This document shows, piece after piece, positions 7,801 through 15,959 of a stretch of 64,000 bases of DNA. Source of the stretch: a virus; IMG/VR virus record IMGVR_UViG_3300023174_000082, positions 52,951 to 116,950 of that record; one strand, written 5' to 3'. Every line of letters starts with the position of its first letter. Positions within the stretch are counted from its first letter, which is position 1. The notes beneath the pieces are model-generated. The model had not been told where the DNA came from. It saw only the letters and a program-made list of their open reading frames with translations, and searched no databases. A program made the position numbers and the translations under genes.

Positions 7801-8658
7801 ATGAACAAATTTGAACAGTTGATCGAATACGTGATCAACGACGAAGACCAAAAAGCTCGCGAGCTTTTCCATGACATCGTAGTGGCCAAAAGCCGCGAAA
7901 TCTACGAAAATCTAATGCAAGAAGAGGCTGATGAAGACATCGACGAAGCAGCAGAAAAAGAAACTGATGACGAAGATCTTGACGAATCAGAAGAAATGGA
8001 TGAAAGCGCCATGGGCGGCGACGCCAGCGACGACTTGATTGATGAAATTGAAGCCGACGAAGAACAAGACATGAGCATGGAAGGCGAAGAGTCTGACTCT
8101 GAGTTTGACGACGAAGCTGAAGAAGCTGGTGACGATCTTACTCACGACATTGAAGACATGCACGACGAAGGCGGCAGCGATGAGCCTGCAACCAAAGATG
8201 ACGTTATGAATCTAGAAGACAAACTAGATGAGTTGATGGCTGAATTTGAAGGCTTGATGGGCGGCGACGACATGGGCGACGGCGATGATTTTGGTGGAGA
8301 CGAAGGCGGTGATGCCATTGAAATGGACGACACTGAAGAAATGATGCCTATGGCCGAAGCATTGACATTGAAGGCAGCACCAAAGCCAGTTACCACTGAA
8401 CAAGGTGACGGCAAAGCAGGTCCTGTAGCATTTAACTCAGGCGCAACTGGAATGGCCAGCAAGCCAGTACACACTGGTACCAGCATGGGTGGTGTGCATG
8501 ACAGTTCCGCATATCGCAACACAGTAAAAGAACTTGGCGTAACTCCTACACAAGATGCTGGAAAAAAAGCATTTAAATCAGCTGCTCCTGCTCCTGTAAA
8601 GAGCCAGGCCAGCGGTGTAAACACCAAGAGCCCACTTCCAAGTGGTCGTAAAGGTTAA
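7801..8658 (+). CDS. Highly acidic prohead-core-like protein
   Basis: This 285-residue protein begins with a helical segment (MNKFEQLIEYVINDEDQKA, then AKSREIYENLMQEEA). It then becomes an extreme Asp/Glu-rich low-complexity region (residues about 40-185) with interspersed Gly/Met. The tail is Ala/Pro/Lys-rich and ends KSPLPSGRKG. It sits between the gp67-position gene and the protease gp21, where T4 has gp68 and other core components. Strongly acidic core proteins are typical of proheads and are largely digested by gp21. I infer a core/scaffold role; I cannot assign it to gp68 by sequence. A good ribosome-binding site precedes the ATG. Confidence 0.8.
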   Translation: MNKFEQLIEYVINDEDQKARELFHDIVVAKSREIYENLMQEEADEDIDEAAEKETDDEDLDESEEMDESAMGGDASDDLIDEIEADEEQDMSMEGEESDSEFDDEAEEAGDDLTHDIEDMHDEGGSDEPATKDDVMNLEDKLDELMAEFEGLMGGDDMGDGDDFGGDEGGDAIEMDDTEEMMPMAEALTLKAAPKPVTTEQGDGKAGPVAFNSGATGMASKPVHTGTSMGGVHDSSAYRNTVKELGVTPTQDAGKKAFKSAAPAPVKSQASGVNTKSPLPSGRKG

Positions 8659-8662
8659 TTAG

Positions 8663-9301
8663 ATGTCATCTAGATACCTAAGAGAAGATCTTACTTTTAG
8701 CCAAGCCAACATCCAAGTTTTGGAAGAAGCTGATGTTGGTGGCAAAAAGCACCTCTATCTCAAAGGCATTTGTATTGAAGGCGACAAGCGCAATGCAAAT
8801 GAGCGTATCTATCCTCGACACGAAATTATCAAAGCAGTAGAAACCATCAACGAGCAGATCCGTAACGGTAACTCCGTTTTAGGTGAAGTGGACCATCCAG
8901 ACGATCTCAAGATTAACTTGGATCGTGTGTGCCACACAGTTGAAGGCATGTGGATGGACGGGCATGCTGGTTGCGGCAAATTGAAAATTCTACCAACCCC
9001 TATGGGTGAATTGATAAAGACTCTGTTGACATCTGGCGTGAAGCTGGGTGTTAGCAGTCGTGGTTCAGGAAATGTTGATGACAGAACAGGACATGTAAGT
9101 GACTTTGAAATTGTCACTATAGATGTGGTTGCCCAACCCAGTGCTCCTAATGCGTATCCTACAGCAATCTATGAAGGTCTCATGAATATGAGAAACGGTC
9201 ATAAGATCTTAGAGATAGCAAGAGAGTCTGGTCAGGACGACAAAGTGAAGAAGTATCTCGCAGGTGAGGTTAAACGCCTTATCCGAGAACTCAAAATCTA
9301 A
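8663..9301 (+). CDS. 21: Prohead maturation protease gp21
   Basis: The protein has 212 residues, the usual size for the family (peptidase U9/S80, herpesvirus-assemblin-like fold). The conserved blocks are GEVDHPDD with catalytic His78, GVSSRGSG with the serine at 131/132, and DFEIVTIDVVAQPSAPNA, the third conserved element. It cleaves the scaffold, core proteins and the gp23 N-terminus after (L/I)-x-Glu during capsid maturation, then self-degrades. It lies 4 nt after the acidic core gene and 12 nt before gp22, in the standard T4 order 21-22-23. Confidence 0.95.
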   Translation: MSSRYLREDLTFSQANIQVLEEADVGGKKHLYLKGICIEGDKRNANERIYPRHEIIKAVETINEQIRNGNSVLGEVDHPDDLKINLDRVCHTVEGMWMDGHAGCGKLKILPTPMGELIKTLLTSGVKLGVSSRGSGNVDDRTGHVSDFEIVTIDVVAQPSAPNAYPTAIYEGLMNMRNGHKILEIARESGQDDKVKKYLAGEVKRLIRELKI

Positions 9302-9313
9302 GGAGAACCAGGC

Positions 9314-10408
9314 ATGTTTGATGCTATTAAACCATTGCTTGACAGCGGCTTGATCAACGAAGATGTTAGTAAAGAACTCAACGAAGCTTGGGAATCTAAA
9401 CTGACAGAAGCTCGTGAACTTGTACGTGCAGAACTTCGCGAGGAGTTTGCACAACGCTATGAGCATGACAAAACAGTGATGGTAGAAGCCCTAGATAAAA
9501 TGGTAACAGAAGGTCTTGCAGGAGAATTGGCCAATATTGCTGCTGAAAAGCAAGCATTGGCTGAAGACCGTGTGAAGTTTCAACACAAGATGAAAGAGTC
9601 AGCCACTAAGTTTAACAGCTTCTTGGTTACTAAACTTGCTGAAGAAATTTCTGAACTGCGTAAAGACCGTAAGATGCACACAGAAGGAGTTGCAAAACTT
9701 GAAAACTTCGTGGTGCATGCATTGGCAAAAGAAATTCAAGAATTTGCTGCTGACAAGCGTGATTTGGTTGAAACCAAAGTTCGCTTGGTAAGTGAAGCAC
9801 GTAACAAACTTGAAACTTTGAAAGCACGATTTGTTAAAGAAAGTGCCAACAAAATGAGCCAAGCTGTTAGCAAACATCTTAAGGCTGAATTGAATCAGTT
9901 ACAAGAAGACATCAAAGTTGCTCGCGAGAACAATTTTGGTCGTCGTATCTTTGAAGCATATGCTACCGAATTTGGTGCTACTCACTTGAATGAGAAAGCT
10001 GAAGTTCGTAAGTTGCATAACACAATTGCGCACAAAGACAAGAAATTGTCTGAGGCAATTAAACTCACCATGAAAGCAAAAGTCCTGGTTGAGAATAAAG
10101 AGCGCGAACTGCGTATGATTAAAGAATCCAATGAGCGTGACAGCACAATGGATGAATTGCTACGTCCCTTGAACAAGGAAAAGCAAGAAGTCATGCGTAA
10201 TTTGCTCGAAAGCGTCCAAACTAACCGTTTGAAAAACGCCTTCGAAAAGTATCTACCAGCAGTGTTGGAAGACCGCTCCGTGAAAGCCCACAAAGTGATC
10301 ACAGAAAACGTCACCGCAGTTACTGGTGATAAAACTGTTCCGAACCAGCAGTCCGCCCAAGAAGATCACAGCAATGTGATTGCACTCAAGCGCCTGGCAG
10401 GGCTTTAA
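9314..10408 (+). CDS. 22: Prohead core scaffolding protein gp22
   Basis: The protein has 364 residues and is almost entirely charged alpha-helix/coiled coil, starting MFDAIKPLLDSGLINEDVSK. It contains repeated Lys/Glu/Leu heptads and a C-terminal LRPLNKEKQEVMRNLLESVQ block followed by LKNAFEKYLPAVLE, which is a recognisable gp22 signature. It forms the inner scaffold around which gp23 assembles and is degraded by gp21. The start has a strong ribosome-binding site (AAGGAGA), and the gene is the usual immediate neighbour of gp23. Confidence 0.93.
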   Translation: MFDAIKPLLDSGLINEDVSKELNEAWESKLTEARELVRAELREEFAQRYEHDKTVMVEALDKMVTEGLAGELANIAAEKQALAEDRVKFQHKMKESATKFNSFLVTKLAEEISELRKDRKMHTEGVAKLENFVVHALAKEIQEFAADKRDLVETKVRLVSEARNKLETLKARFVKESANKMSQAVSKHLKAELNQLQEDIKVARENNFGRRIFEAYATEFGATHLNEKAEVRKLHNTIAHKDKKLSEAIKLTMKAKVLVENKERELRMIKESNERDSTMDELLRPLNKEKQEVMRNLLESVQTNRLKNAFEKYLPAVLEDRSVKAHKVITENVTAVTGDKTVPNQQSAQEDHSNVIALKRLAGL

Positions 10409-10427
10409 AATTTTTTAGGAGACTTAA

Positions 10428-11624
10428 ATGTCACAAGAACTATTAGAAAGTCGTTGGGATGAGACCAAAGAGGCCCTGTTAGAAGGCCTCCAAGGCACCA
10501 AACGCAATAGCATGAAAGTTATTCTTGAGAATACTCGTCGCTATTTGAAAGAGAATGCTTCTTCTGGAAGTACTGTTTCTGGCAACATTGCCACACTTAA
10601 CCGTGTGATTCTGCCAGTTATCCGTCGTGTGATGCCAACTGTTATTGCTAACGAGTTGGTTGGTGTTCAGCCAATGACTGGCCCTGTTGGTCAAATCCAC
10701 ACCTTGCGTGTGCGATATGCTCAGAGCTTGACTGACAATTCTGCTGCTGCAACTTCTGTTACAGCCGGCCAAGAAGCATTGAGCCCATTCACAATTGCTA
10801 CAGCTTACTCTACTGTTCCACAAGGAACATCAACAGCTACAGCCTACACCGGCGGCTCAACAGCCAGCATGGAAGGTACTGGCGGTAAGCAAATCAGCGT
10901 TCAAATCTTGAAACAAGCTGTTGAAGCCAAGACCCGCAAGCTGCAAGCTCGTTGGACATTTGAATCTGCACAAGACGCACAAGCCATGCATGGTATTGAC
11001 GTTGAAGCAGAAATCATGGCTGCTCTAGCTCAAGAGATTACCGCTGAAATTGACCAAGAGATTCTTTTGAGCTTGCGCTCATTGGCATCTACTGAGTTCA
11101 CATACAACCAAGCTACCGTTTCGGGTACAGCTACATTCGTTGGTGACGAACACGCCGCTTTGGCAGTGTTGATCAACCGTGTTGCTAACTTGATCGCCCA
11201 ACGTACTCGTCGTGGCGCTGGTAACTACGCTGTTGTGTCTTCAGCTGCTCTGACAGTGTTGCAAAGTGCAACAACTTCAGCTTTTGCTCGTACCACAGAA
11301 GGCACCTTTGAAGCACCTACAAACACCAAGTTTGTTGGTACATTGAACGGCGCTATGCGTGTGTTCGTTGACAGTTATGCCAGCGATACAACTCCAGTTC
11401 TGGTTGGCTACAAAGGCTCTTCAGAAGCTGACGCTCCTGCATTCTACTGCCCATACATTCCTTTGATGAGCAGTGGTGTTGTGTTGGATCCAACAACCTT
11501 TGAACCAGTGGTGTCATTCATGACACGTTATGGTTACATTGAGTTGACCAACACTGCATCGTCATTCGGTAACGCCGGTGACTATGTGGGTGAGATCGCT
11601 GTATCTAACTTGTCATTCTCCTAA
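10428..11624 (+). CDS. 23: Major capsid protein gp23
   Basis: The protein has 398 residues, shorter than T4 gp23 (521), as is seen in some environmental T4-like phages. Key blocks are RVMPTVIANELVGVQPMTGP and VGQIHTLRVRY, the HK97-fold start; WTFESAQDAQAMHGIDVEAE followed by EITAEIDQEI; and the C-terminal YCPYIPLMSSGVVLDPTTFE, then PVVSFMTRYGYIELTN. The N-terminal 50 residues are a charged helical delta-like domain. A possible gp21 cleavage site is LLE-G near residues 18-21. The gene is preceded by AGGAG and followed by a strong terminator, as expected for the most highly expressed structural gene. Confidence 0.97.
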   Translation: MSQELLESRWDETKEALLEGLQGTKRNSMKVILENTRRYLKENASSGSTVSGNIATLNRVILPVIRRVMPTVIANELVGVQPMTGPVGQIHTLRVRYAQSLTDNSAAATSVTAGQEALSPFTIATAYSTVPQGTSTATAYTGGSTASMEGTGGKQISVQILKQAVEAKTRKLQARWTFESAQDAQAMHGIDVEAEIMAALAQEITAEIDQEILLSLRSLASTEFTYNQATVSGTATFVGDEHAALAVLINRVANLIAQRTRRGAGNYAVVSSAALTVLQSATTSAFARTTEGTFEAPTNTKFVGTLNGAMRVFVDSYASDTTPVLVGYKGSSEADAPAFYCPYIPLMSSGVVLDPTTFEPVVSFMTRYGYIELTNTASSFGNAGDYVGEIAVSNLSFS

Positions 11625-11654
11625 TCAGAGAACCAACCCAGGGATGGGAAGGAC

Positions 11655-11681
11655 AAAAAAAGCACCTTCGGGTGCTTTTTT
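11655..11681 (+). terminator. Bidirectional Rho-independent terminator after gp23
   Basis: AGCACC-TTCG-GGTGCT forms a 6-bp stem with a stable UUCG tetraloop. It is followed by six T on the plus strand and preceded by a run of A, so it works in both directions. It ends the head operon and the convergent minus-strand glycosyltransferase gene, whose stop lies at 11688. Confidence 0.93.
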
Positions 11682-11687
11682 GTTGAC

Positions 11688-12836
11688 TTAAACTTTGAAC
11701 CAACCTAAGTATTGACTGACTTTTTTGGTAACTGCGGTCCAGTCATCAAAGTTTTCTTGTCTAAAAAGTCTAGCAGTCGAGTACCAAGGACTAGAATCTT
11801 GATTCAACAACCAACGCCAGTCCGTGCTGAATTTTTGTAGCATTATCCATGTGGGACGACCTAGTGATCCACTCAAGTGTGACACAGCAGTATCCACACC
11901 AATCACCACGTCCATGGCCATGATCAAGGCCGCAGTGTCTACAAAACTTTTAACGCTGCCAGGATAGGCTTGCACTCCTGCTTCAAGCAAGGCTGCTTCT
12001 TCTTCTGGATCAGCATCAACTTGCAAATTGATCCATTCGTATTGAGGATTAGATTTAATCATGTCTAGCATTACAGAGAACGGCACGCTCTTGTGTTGAT
12101 TGAGCCAGGAATCTCTGCGGCCGCTCCAACAAAAGCCCACACGCATGCGAGTTTTAGGACCCAGTATCTGCAACCACTCTTGCTGACGGCCTTGATCTAC
12201 ATTGAGATAGTTCACTGGCCTAGGCAAATTTTCCAACGTTACTCCAAGAATGCCTGGAATGCTCATGATAGGAATCCAATAATCAAACTCACCCATGTCG
12301 TCAGTGTATGTTCCTAACTGCTGAATGACGTCGCTAGATTGTAATAACGGAATCAATCCGTCAGTAACCTGAAGCTTGATTTTTGCTCCAGCCACATGCA
12401 AGTTGTACAAGAATCTGCAAAACTGAATGTTGTCTCCGTGGCCTTGTTCGCCTACTACAAGAATAGTTTTGTCTTTGAGATCTTCGCCACGCCAGCGAGG
12501 CTGTTGGTGTTTGGGTTCAGTTCCGGCAAGATGTTCGTATTGCCATCTTGATTCATAAGCTGGCCATCCATTGGTGTAATCGCCCATCAACAACAGTGCC
12601 ACCGCCAAATTGAACCTAGCAGTTACATTATTTGGATCAAGAAGAATTGCATGTTGCAAGAACGGAATGGCTCGCTGAGGATGGCCAATTTCTCGCATGA
12701 CATTGCCGTAGTTGTTGAATGCCGCAGCAGAATCCATGTCTTTGGCAAATGCCAATGCATAACATTGCAGGGCTTCACCGTATTGTCGGTCAGCTCGATG
12801 TTGGTTGCCTTGTGAAATTAAAAAATCAGTTTCCAT
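11688..12836 (-). CDS. TPR-repeat glycosyltransferase (GT9/heptosyltransferase-like)
   Basis: The protein has 382 residues. Residues about 1-85 form two to three TPR units, ending NPNNVTARFNLAVALLLMGD-like and YTNGWPAYESRW. A glycosyltransferase domain follows with TILVVGEQGHGDNIQFCRFL (about 128-147), the GT9 N-terminal phosphate-binding motif, and VIGVDTAVSHLSGSLGRPTW near the C-terminus, the GT9 donor-site motif. Such proteins transfer sugars to LPS or protein acceptors; the acceptor here is unknown. It is a single gene on the minus strand between head and fibre genes. It has its own sigma70 promoter and a late-like element 5 nt before the ATG, suggesting it can be expressed early and late. 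Confidence 0.85.
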   Translation of the reverse strand: METDFLISQGNQHRADRQYGEALQCYALAFAKDMDSAAAFNNYGNVMREIGHPQRAIPFLQHAILLDPNNVTARFNLAVALLLMGDYTNGWPAYESRWQYEHLAGTEPKHQQPRWRGEDLKDKTILVVGEQGHGDNIQFCRFLYNLHVAGAKIKLQVTDGLIPLLQSSDVIQQLGTYTDDMGEFDYWIPIMSIPGILGVTLENLPRPVNYLNVDQGRQQEWLQILGPKTRMRVGFCWSGRRDSWLNQHKSVPFSVMLDMIKSNPQYEWINLQVDADPEEEAALLEAGVQAYPGSVKSFVDTAALIMAMDVVIGVDTAVSHLSGSLGRPTWIMLQKFSTDWRWLLNQDSSPWYSTARLFRQENFDDWTAVTKKVSQYLGWFKV

Positions 12837-12841
12837 GGTAC

Positions 12842-12847
12842 TATTTA
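12842..12847 (-). promoter_or_regulatory. Late-promoter-like TAAATA just before the TPR glycosyltransferase
   Basis: On the minus strand ATTAAATA ends 5 nt before the ATG at 12836, and no ribosome-binding site lies between. It fits the short-spacing class seen at gp20 and gp14. Confidence 0.4.
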
Positions 12848-12863
12848 ATGGCTATATGAGTTG

Positions 12864-12892
12864 ATTCTAACATTTCCATAAATACTTGTCAA
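12864..12892 (-). promoter_or_regulatory. Sigma70-type promoter for the TPR glycosyltransferase
   Basis: On the minus strand a perfect -35 TTGACA (complement of 12887-12892) is followed by a 17-nt spacer and the -10 element TAGAAT (complement of 12864-12869). The predicted start lies about 20 nt before the ATG at 12836. A plus-strand TAAATA (12879-12884) lies inside its spacer. Confidence 0.75.
12879..12884 (+). promoter_or_regulatory. Late-promoter-like TAAATA upstream of the fibre operon
   Basis: The sequence CATAAATA faces the gene starting at 12973, giving a leader of roughly 80 nt, and overlaps the divergent sigma70 promoter. The leader contains imperfect inverted repeats around 12915-12950 and an AAGGAG ribosome-binding site near 12958-12963. 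Confidence 0.5.
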
Positions 12893-12972
12893 CACAATAC
12901 GGTGTTTTATGCGGTTTAACCCGCCGCGTAGCGACTAGAACTCGCATCGGACTTCTGTAAGGAGAAACAAAA

Positions 12973-13758
12973 ATGGGACGTCCTCTTAAAATACAAAAAT
13001 CAAGCACTGGTTCAGGCAACGGCGGCGCAGCCGTTAGCGTCGACATTGGCTTTCCAAATTTTGGATCATTAACTGCCCCTGTGACCAACACAGGCGACAC
13101 ACTCAGTGCTACTGAATATCTTGGCGTGGTGGGTGGCGCAGCCCCTACTGATACACCAACTACAACCAATCCTAGAATTGACGTAATTGTGAACATTGCT
13201 GCACCTAGTGGATCTGGTATTGGTGTTGCCGCAGGATATATCATCCGTCAAAAAGGTTCACACAAATACCTAGTTGGTGATGCTACTGGCGTTAACGATG
13301 GCAGTTTTGTTGTTGGGCAAGCATATCAAATTTCCACAGTTGGCACAACCACTAACTGGACCGCAGCCGGTGCTCCTGCTAATTTTGGATTAGGCACAAT
13401 TTTCACAGCAACTTCTGTTGGGGGAGCTGGCAACGGCGCAGCATACTCGGTGGGTGTTTGTGTACTAGACGATGACACTACTCCAGCAGCTGGATTGATG
13501 GCTATCACATTTACAGTCACTGATTCTACTGCTACCACAATCTCCAAATTGACCAACAAGTTCTTGTTAGATTGGACTGGCGGTTCAACTTATGCGGCAG
13601 CAAGTGTTGTGGCTGACAAGCGTTATGCAACCAACTTCTTTACTGACGAAGGTACAGTTATCAAATCAGGTACTACTGCAACAGCAAACACAGGCACAGT
13701 ACAAAGCGGACAACAAAATCTGCTTGACTTGGCCATTGTTGACAACGTTACTTCTTAA
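12973..13758 (+). CDS. Virion structural-type protein of unknown function
   Basis: This 261-residue protein is rich in Thr, Gly, Ala and Val and has few charged residues, as in exposed beta-rich virion proteins. The N-terminus MGRPLKIQKSSTG is basic and is followed by beta-strand-rich sequence; GYIIRQKGSHKYLVGDATG and TGGSTYAAASVVADKRYATN stand out. I recognise the MGRPLKIQK type of start from other environmental T4-like phages but not a function. It is the first gene of the rightward fibre region and is followed by a terminator, so it may be expressed at a different level from the genes after it. A head decoration or neck-whisker-like role is possible but not shown. Confidence 0.75.
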   Translation: MGRPLKIQKSSTGSGNGGAAVSVDIGFPNFGSLTAPVTNTGDTLSATEYLGVVGGAAPTDTPTTTNPRIDVIVNIAAPSGSGIGVAAGYIIRQKGSHKYLVGDATGVNDGSFVVGQAYQISTVGTTTNWTAAGAPANFGLGTIFTATSVGGAGNGAAYSVGVCVLDDDTTPAAGLMAITFTVTDSTATTISKLTNKFLLDWTGGSTYAAASVVADKRYATNFFTDEGTVIKSGTTATANTGTVQSGQQNLLDLAIVDNVTS

Positions 13759-13775
13759 TTGATTTAACCCCTGAG

Positions 13776-13806
13776 TCCTCCTAGATAACTACTAGGAGGA
13801 TTTTTT
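13776..13806 (+). terminator. Terminator hairpin whose 3' arm is the next gene's ribosome-binding site
   Basis: TCCTCCTAG (13776-13784) pairs perfectly over 9 bp with CTAGGAGGA (13792-13800) across a 7-nt loop. Six T follow, then directly the ATG at 13807. The 3' arm contains AGGAGGA, which is 6 nt from that ATG. Folding would therefore both terminate transcription and hide the Shine-Dalgarno sequence. Confidence 0.88.
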
Positions 13807-14394
13807 ATGAGTTTTGGTTTTGTATTAGGCAACGGCGTTAGTCGATTAGAATTGAATTTGCAAACTCTCAAAGAGCTTGGTCCAACCTATGGATGCAATG
13901 CACTGCATCGAGAATTTGCACCCACTGTTTTGGTCAGCACAGACAAACCCATCAGTGAATCTATTCAACACAGTGGATATGCCAGTGAACACAGAATGTA
14001 TACTCGAAAACCCATACCGGGCTTAGGCGCACATAGAGTTCCAGATGATTATTTTGGATTCAGTTCAGGACCCATTGCAGTGGCTCTTGCGGCTATAGAT
14101 CAAAATCGTGCAGTGTATCTCATTGGATTTGATATGGGTCCCACAGCTGGGGACAGATTTAACAATGTGTATGCAGACACTGAATTTTACAAAAAAAGCT
14201 CTGCTCGCCCAACTTATACAGGAAATTGGGTCAAACAACTACAAAGAGTGTGCAAGGACTTTCCAGACGTTGGATTTTTCCGGGTAATGGGCAAAACCAC
14301 AGCGGCAATTTCTGAGTTACGGGGCATAAAAAATCTAGCTGCCATGCAAATGGAAGACTTTCAAAACCGCATAAATAACACAAAGGATCTTTAA
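13807..14394 (+). CDS. MptE/DUF115-like sugar-modification protein
   Basis: This 195-residue protein has a Rossmann-like start FGFVLGNGVSRLE, with the GNGxSR loop at residues 8-13. TYGCNALHREFAPTVLVSTD (expected NTP/sugar-binding acidic position) follows, and then AVYLIGFDMGPTAGD at about 101-115. This order (GNGPS, xGxNxxxxxxxPD, YLxGxD) is typical of the 6-hydroxymethylpterin-diphosphokinase-MptE-like/DUF115 family found in flagellin glycosylation and surface-glycan loci. It would act in the host cytoplasm on a nucleotide-activated sugar or a glycoprotein. Its start codon is 1 nt from the U-tract of a terminator that contains its ribosome-binding site, so expression is probably conditional or attenuated. 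The stop abuts the next ATG. Confidence 0.7.
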   Translation: MSFGFVLGNGVSRLELNLQTLKELGPTYGCNALHREFAPTVLVSTDKPISESIQHSGYASEHRMYTRKPIPGLGAHRVPDDYFGFSSGPIAVALAAIDQNRAVYLIGFDMGPTAGDRFNNVYADTEFYKKSSARPTYTGNWVKQLQRVCKDFPDVGFFRVMGKTTAAISELRGIKNLAAMQMEDFQNRINNTKDL

Positions 14395-15909
14395 ATGACT
14401 ACCTACAATCGTGTCGCAGGCAATTTGGTATTCCAATCTGTAGGAAATACCGACACAGTAACTTTTGAAGGCTTGACAGCCAATGCAGCCACGGTTGTGA
14501 TCAACGGTAACCTTTCAGTGACTGGAAACGCCGCACTTACAGGTAACATTTCAGGCGATAATATTTTCAACGGAACCACCAGTATTGCAATCCCTACTGC
14601 TAGTGGCAATGCAGTAATTTCAGTGGGTGGTGTATCCAATGTGGCAGTTTGGTCAACCACTGGTGTGGCTATTACCGGAACTGAATCTGTGACTGGTAAC
14701 GTCACAGGTGGCAACTTGCTCACAGCTGGCCAAGTGAGTGCTACAGGCAACGTCACTGGCGGAAATATGATTGCATCAAGCAATATTATTTTAAGTTATA
14801 CTTCGGGTGCAACCACAGATAGAATTCTGCGTTTTTCTGATGCCAATACCGCTATTACCACAGTCGGTGCTAACATTGGAGCAATTGAATGGTTTACGTC
14901 TGATTCGGCACCAGGAGCTAGAGTTACTGCTGCCATTAGAGCTGTGTACTCTGACTCTCTTGGCAATGCTAATATTTTAATTCAAACAGCCAATACCACA
15001 GCAGCCACTCGTATTGCTATCATTGGAGCATCTGGTAACGTGGGCGTGGCAAATACTGCGCCTTTGCATACTTTTGCAGTTAGTGGCACCATGTACGGGT
15101 CAAGTACTATGACCATAGTTGGTAACGTAGATGGTGGTAATTTGCGTACAGCCGGATTAATAACAGCAACAGGCAATGTAACCAGTGGTAATGTGGCCAC
15201 AGCTGGATTAATCTCTGCCACTGGCAACATCACTGGCGGTAATTTAATCAGCGTAAGTGCAATCGGCGCAGGAGCCGGCGGTGTTAGCACAACTGGTAAC
15301 GTTACAGGCGGTAACGTAGTCAGCCAGGGCATTATTACAGCAACTGGCAACATTACCAGCGGCAACGTGTTTATTGGTACTACTGCCAGTTTGACAGCCA
15401 ATGTTAATGCTGGAAATGCAGTGATCACAGCAAATGTGTCCAGCGCCAATCTCAGTGTTAGTACGCTGTTGACTGGTACAGGTATTGGTGTTCCAAATTA
15501 TGTAGTTCAATCTAGCGACGCTCCAATCTCGTCAGTAACTCCAGCTAACATTGGAACACTGACATTCACAGCAGTAGCCAACAATCGATATTACTTTGAA
15601 AGCTATATCACACTGGTACCAGACGGTTCAATGACTATTTCGCCCACTGTGAATTTTGCATCAGGCACTTGTAATTTTACAACTGAAACGCAAACAACCA
15701 CTACATCCGCATTTGCTACAGCCACAAAAACCACAAGTGATGACGTGGCAACTACCTATGCCAGTACCGGCACAACTGCTAGAACATTGAGAATATCGGG
15801 CACTTTCTTCAACACTGTAAACACCGCAGTGACCATGAGACTGCAAAATTCCACCGGTACAATGACCGCTAAAACAGGTTCTTACCTTATTTTCACCAAA
15901 GTTGCCTAA
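14395..15909 (+). CDS. Tail-fibre-like repeat protein
   Basis: The protein has 504 residues. The N-terminal part reads NRVAGNLVFQSVGNTDTVTF. It then enters the repeat family dominated by (V/I)SATGN(V/I)TGGN(L/I/V)xTAGx. A non-repeat insert (about 130-240) contains TTDRILRFSDANTAI and GAIEWFTSDSAPGAR; this type occurs in fibre proteins that carry a globular domain in a beta-solenoid. The C-terminal 130 residues form a jelly-roll-like beta domain: NRYYFESYITLVPDGSMTIS, then TTSDDVATTYASTGTTARTL. It is probably one segment of the fibre or appendage made with the following giant protein. Its sequence is very poor in charged residues. The role in host attachment is inferred from composition and repeat type. 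Confidence 0.75.
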   Translation: MTTYNRVAGNLVFQSVGNTDTVTFEGLTANAATVVINGNLSVTGNAALTGNISGDNIFNGTTSIAIPTASGNAVISVGGVSNVAVWSTTGVAITGTESVTGNVTGGNLLTAGQVSATGNVTGGNMIASSNIILSYTSGATTDRILRFSDANTAITTVGANIGAIEWFTSDSAPGARVTAAIRAVYSDSLGNANILIQTANTTAATRIAIIGASGNVGVANTAPLHTFAVSGTMYGSSTMTIVGNVDGGNLRTAGLITATGNVTSGNVATAGLISATGNITGGNLISVSAIGAGAGGVSTTGNVTGGNVVSQGIITATGNITSGNVFIGTTASLTANVNAGNAVITANVSSANLSVSTLLTGTGIGVPNYVVQSSDAPISSVTPANIGTLTFTAVANNRYYFESYITLVPDGSMTISPTVNFASGTCNFTTETQTTTTSAFATATKTTSDDVATTYASTGTTARTLRISGTFFNTVNTAVTMRLQNSTGTMTAKTGSYLIFTKVA

Positions 15910-15931
15910 AACGGTAAACTGGATCTTATGG

Positions 15932-15937
15932 TAAATA
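15932..15937 (+). promoter_or_regulatory. Late-promoter-like TAAATA before the 233-residue fibre gene
   Basis: The sequence GGTAAATA ends 22 nt before the ATG at 15960. CAGAGGAT lies between as a weak ribosome-binding site. Confidence 0.5.
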
Positions 15938-15959
15938 CACCAGAGGATCCTGTAAACCT

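Noticed and set aside
8142-8627. 161-codon minus-strand Ser/Pro-rich frame
   Set aside because: Shadow of the Asp/Glu/Ala-rich acidic core gene, whose codons reverse to Ser/Pro/Val.
14403-15449. Minus-strand frames in the first fibre gene
   Set aside because: Same repeat-shadow effect; no start signals and product composition dictated by the opposite strand.
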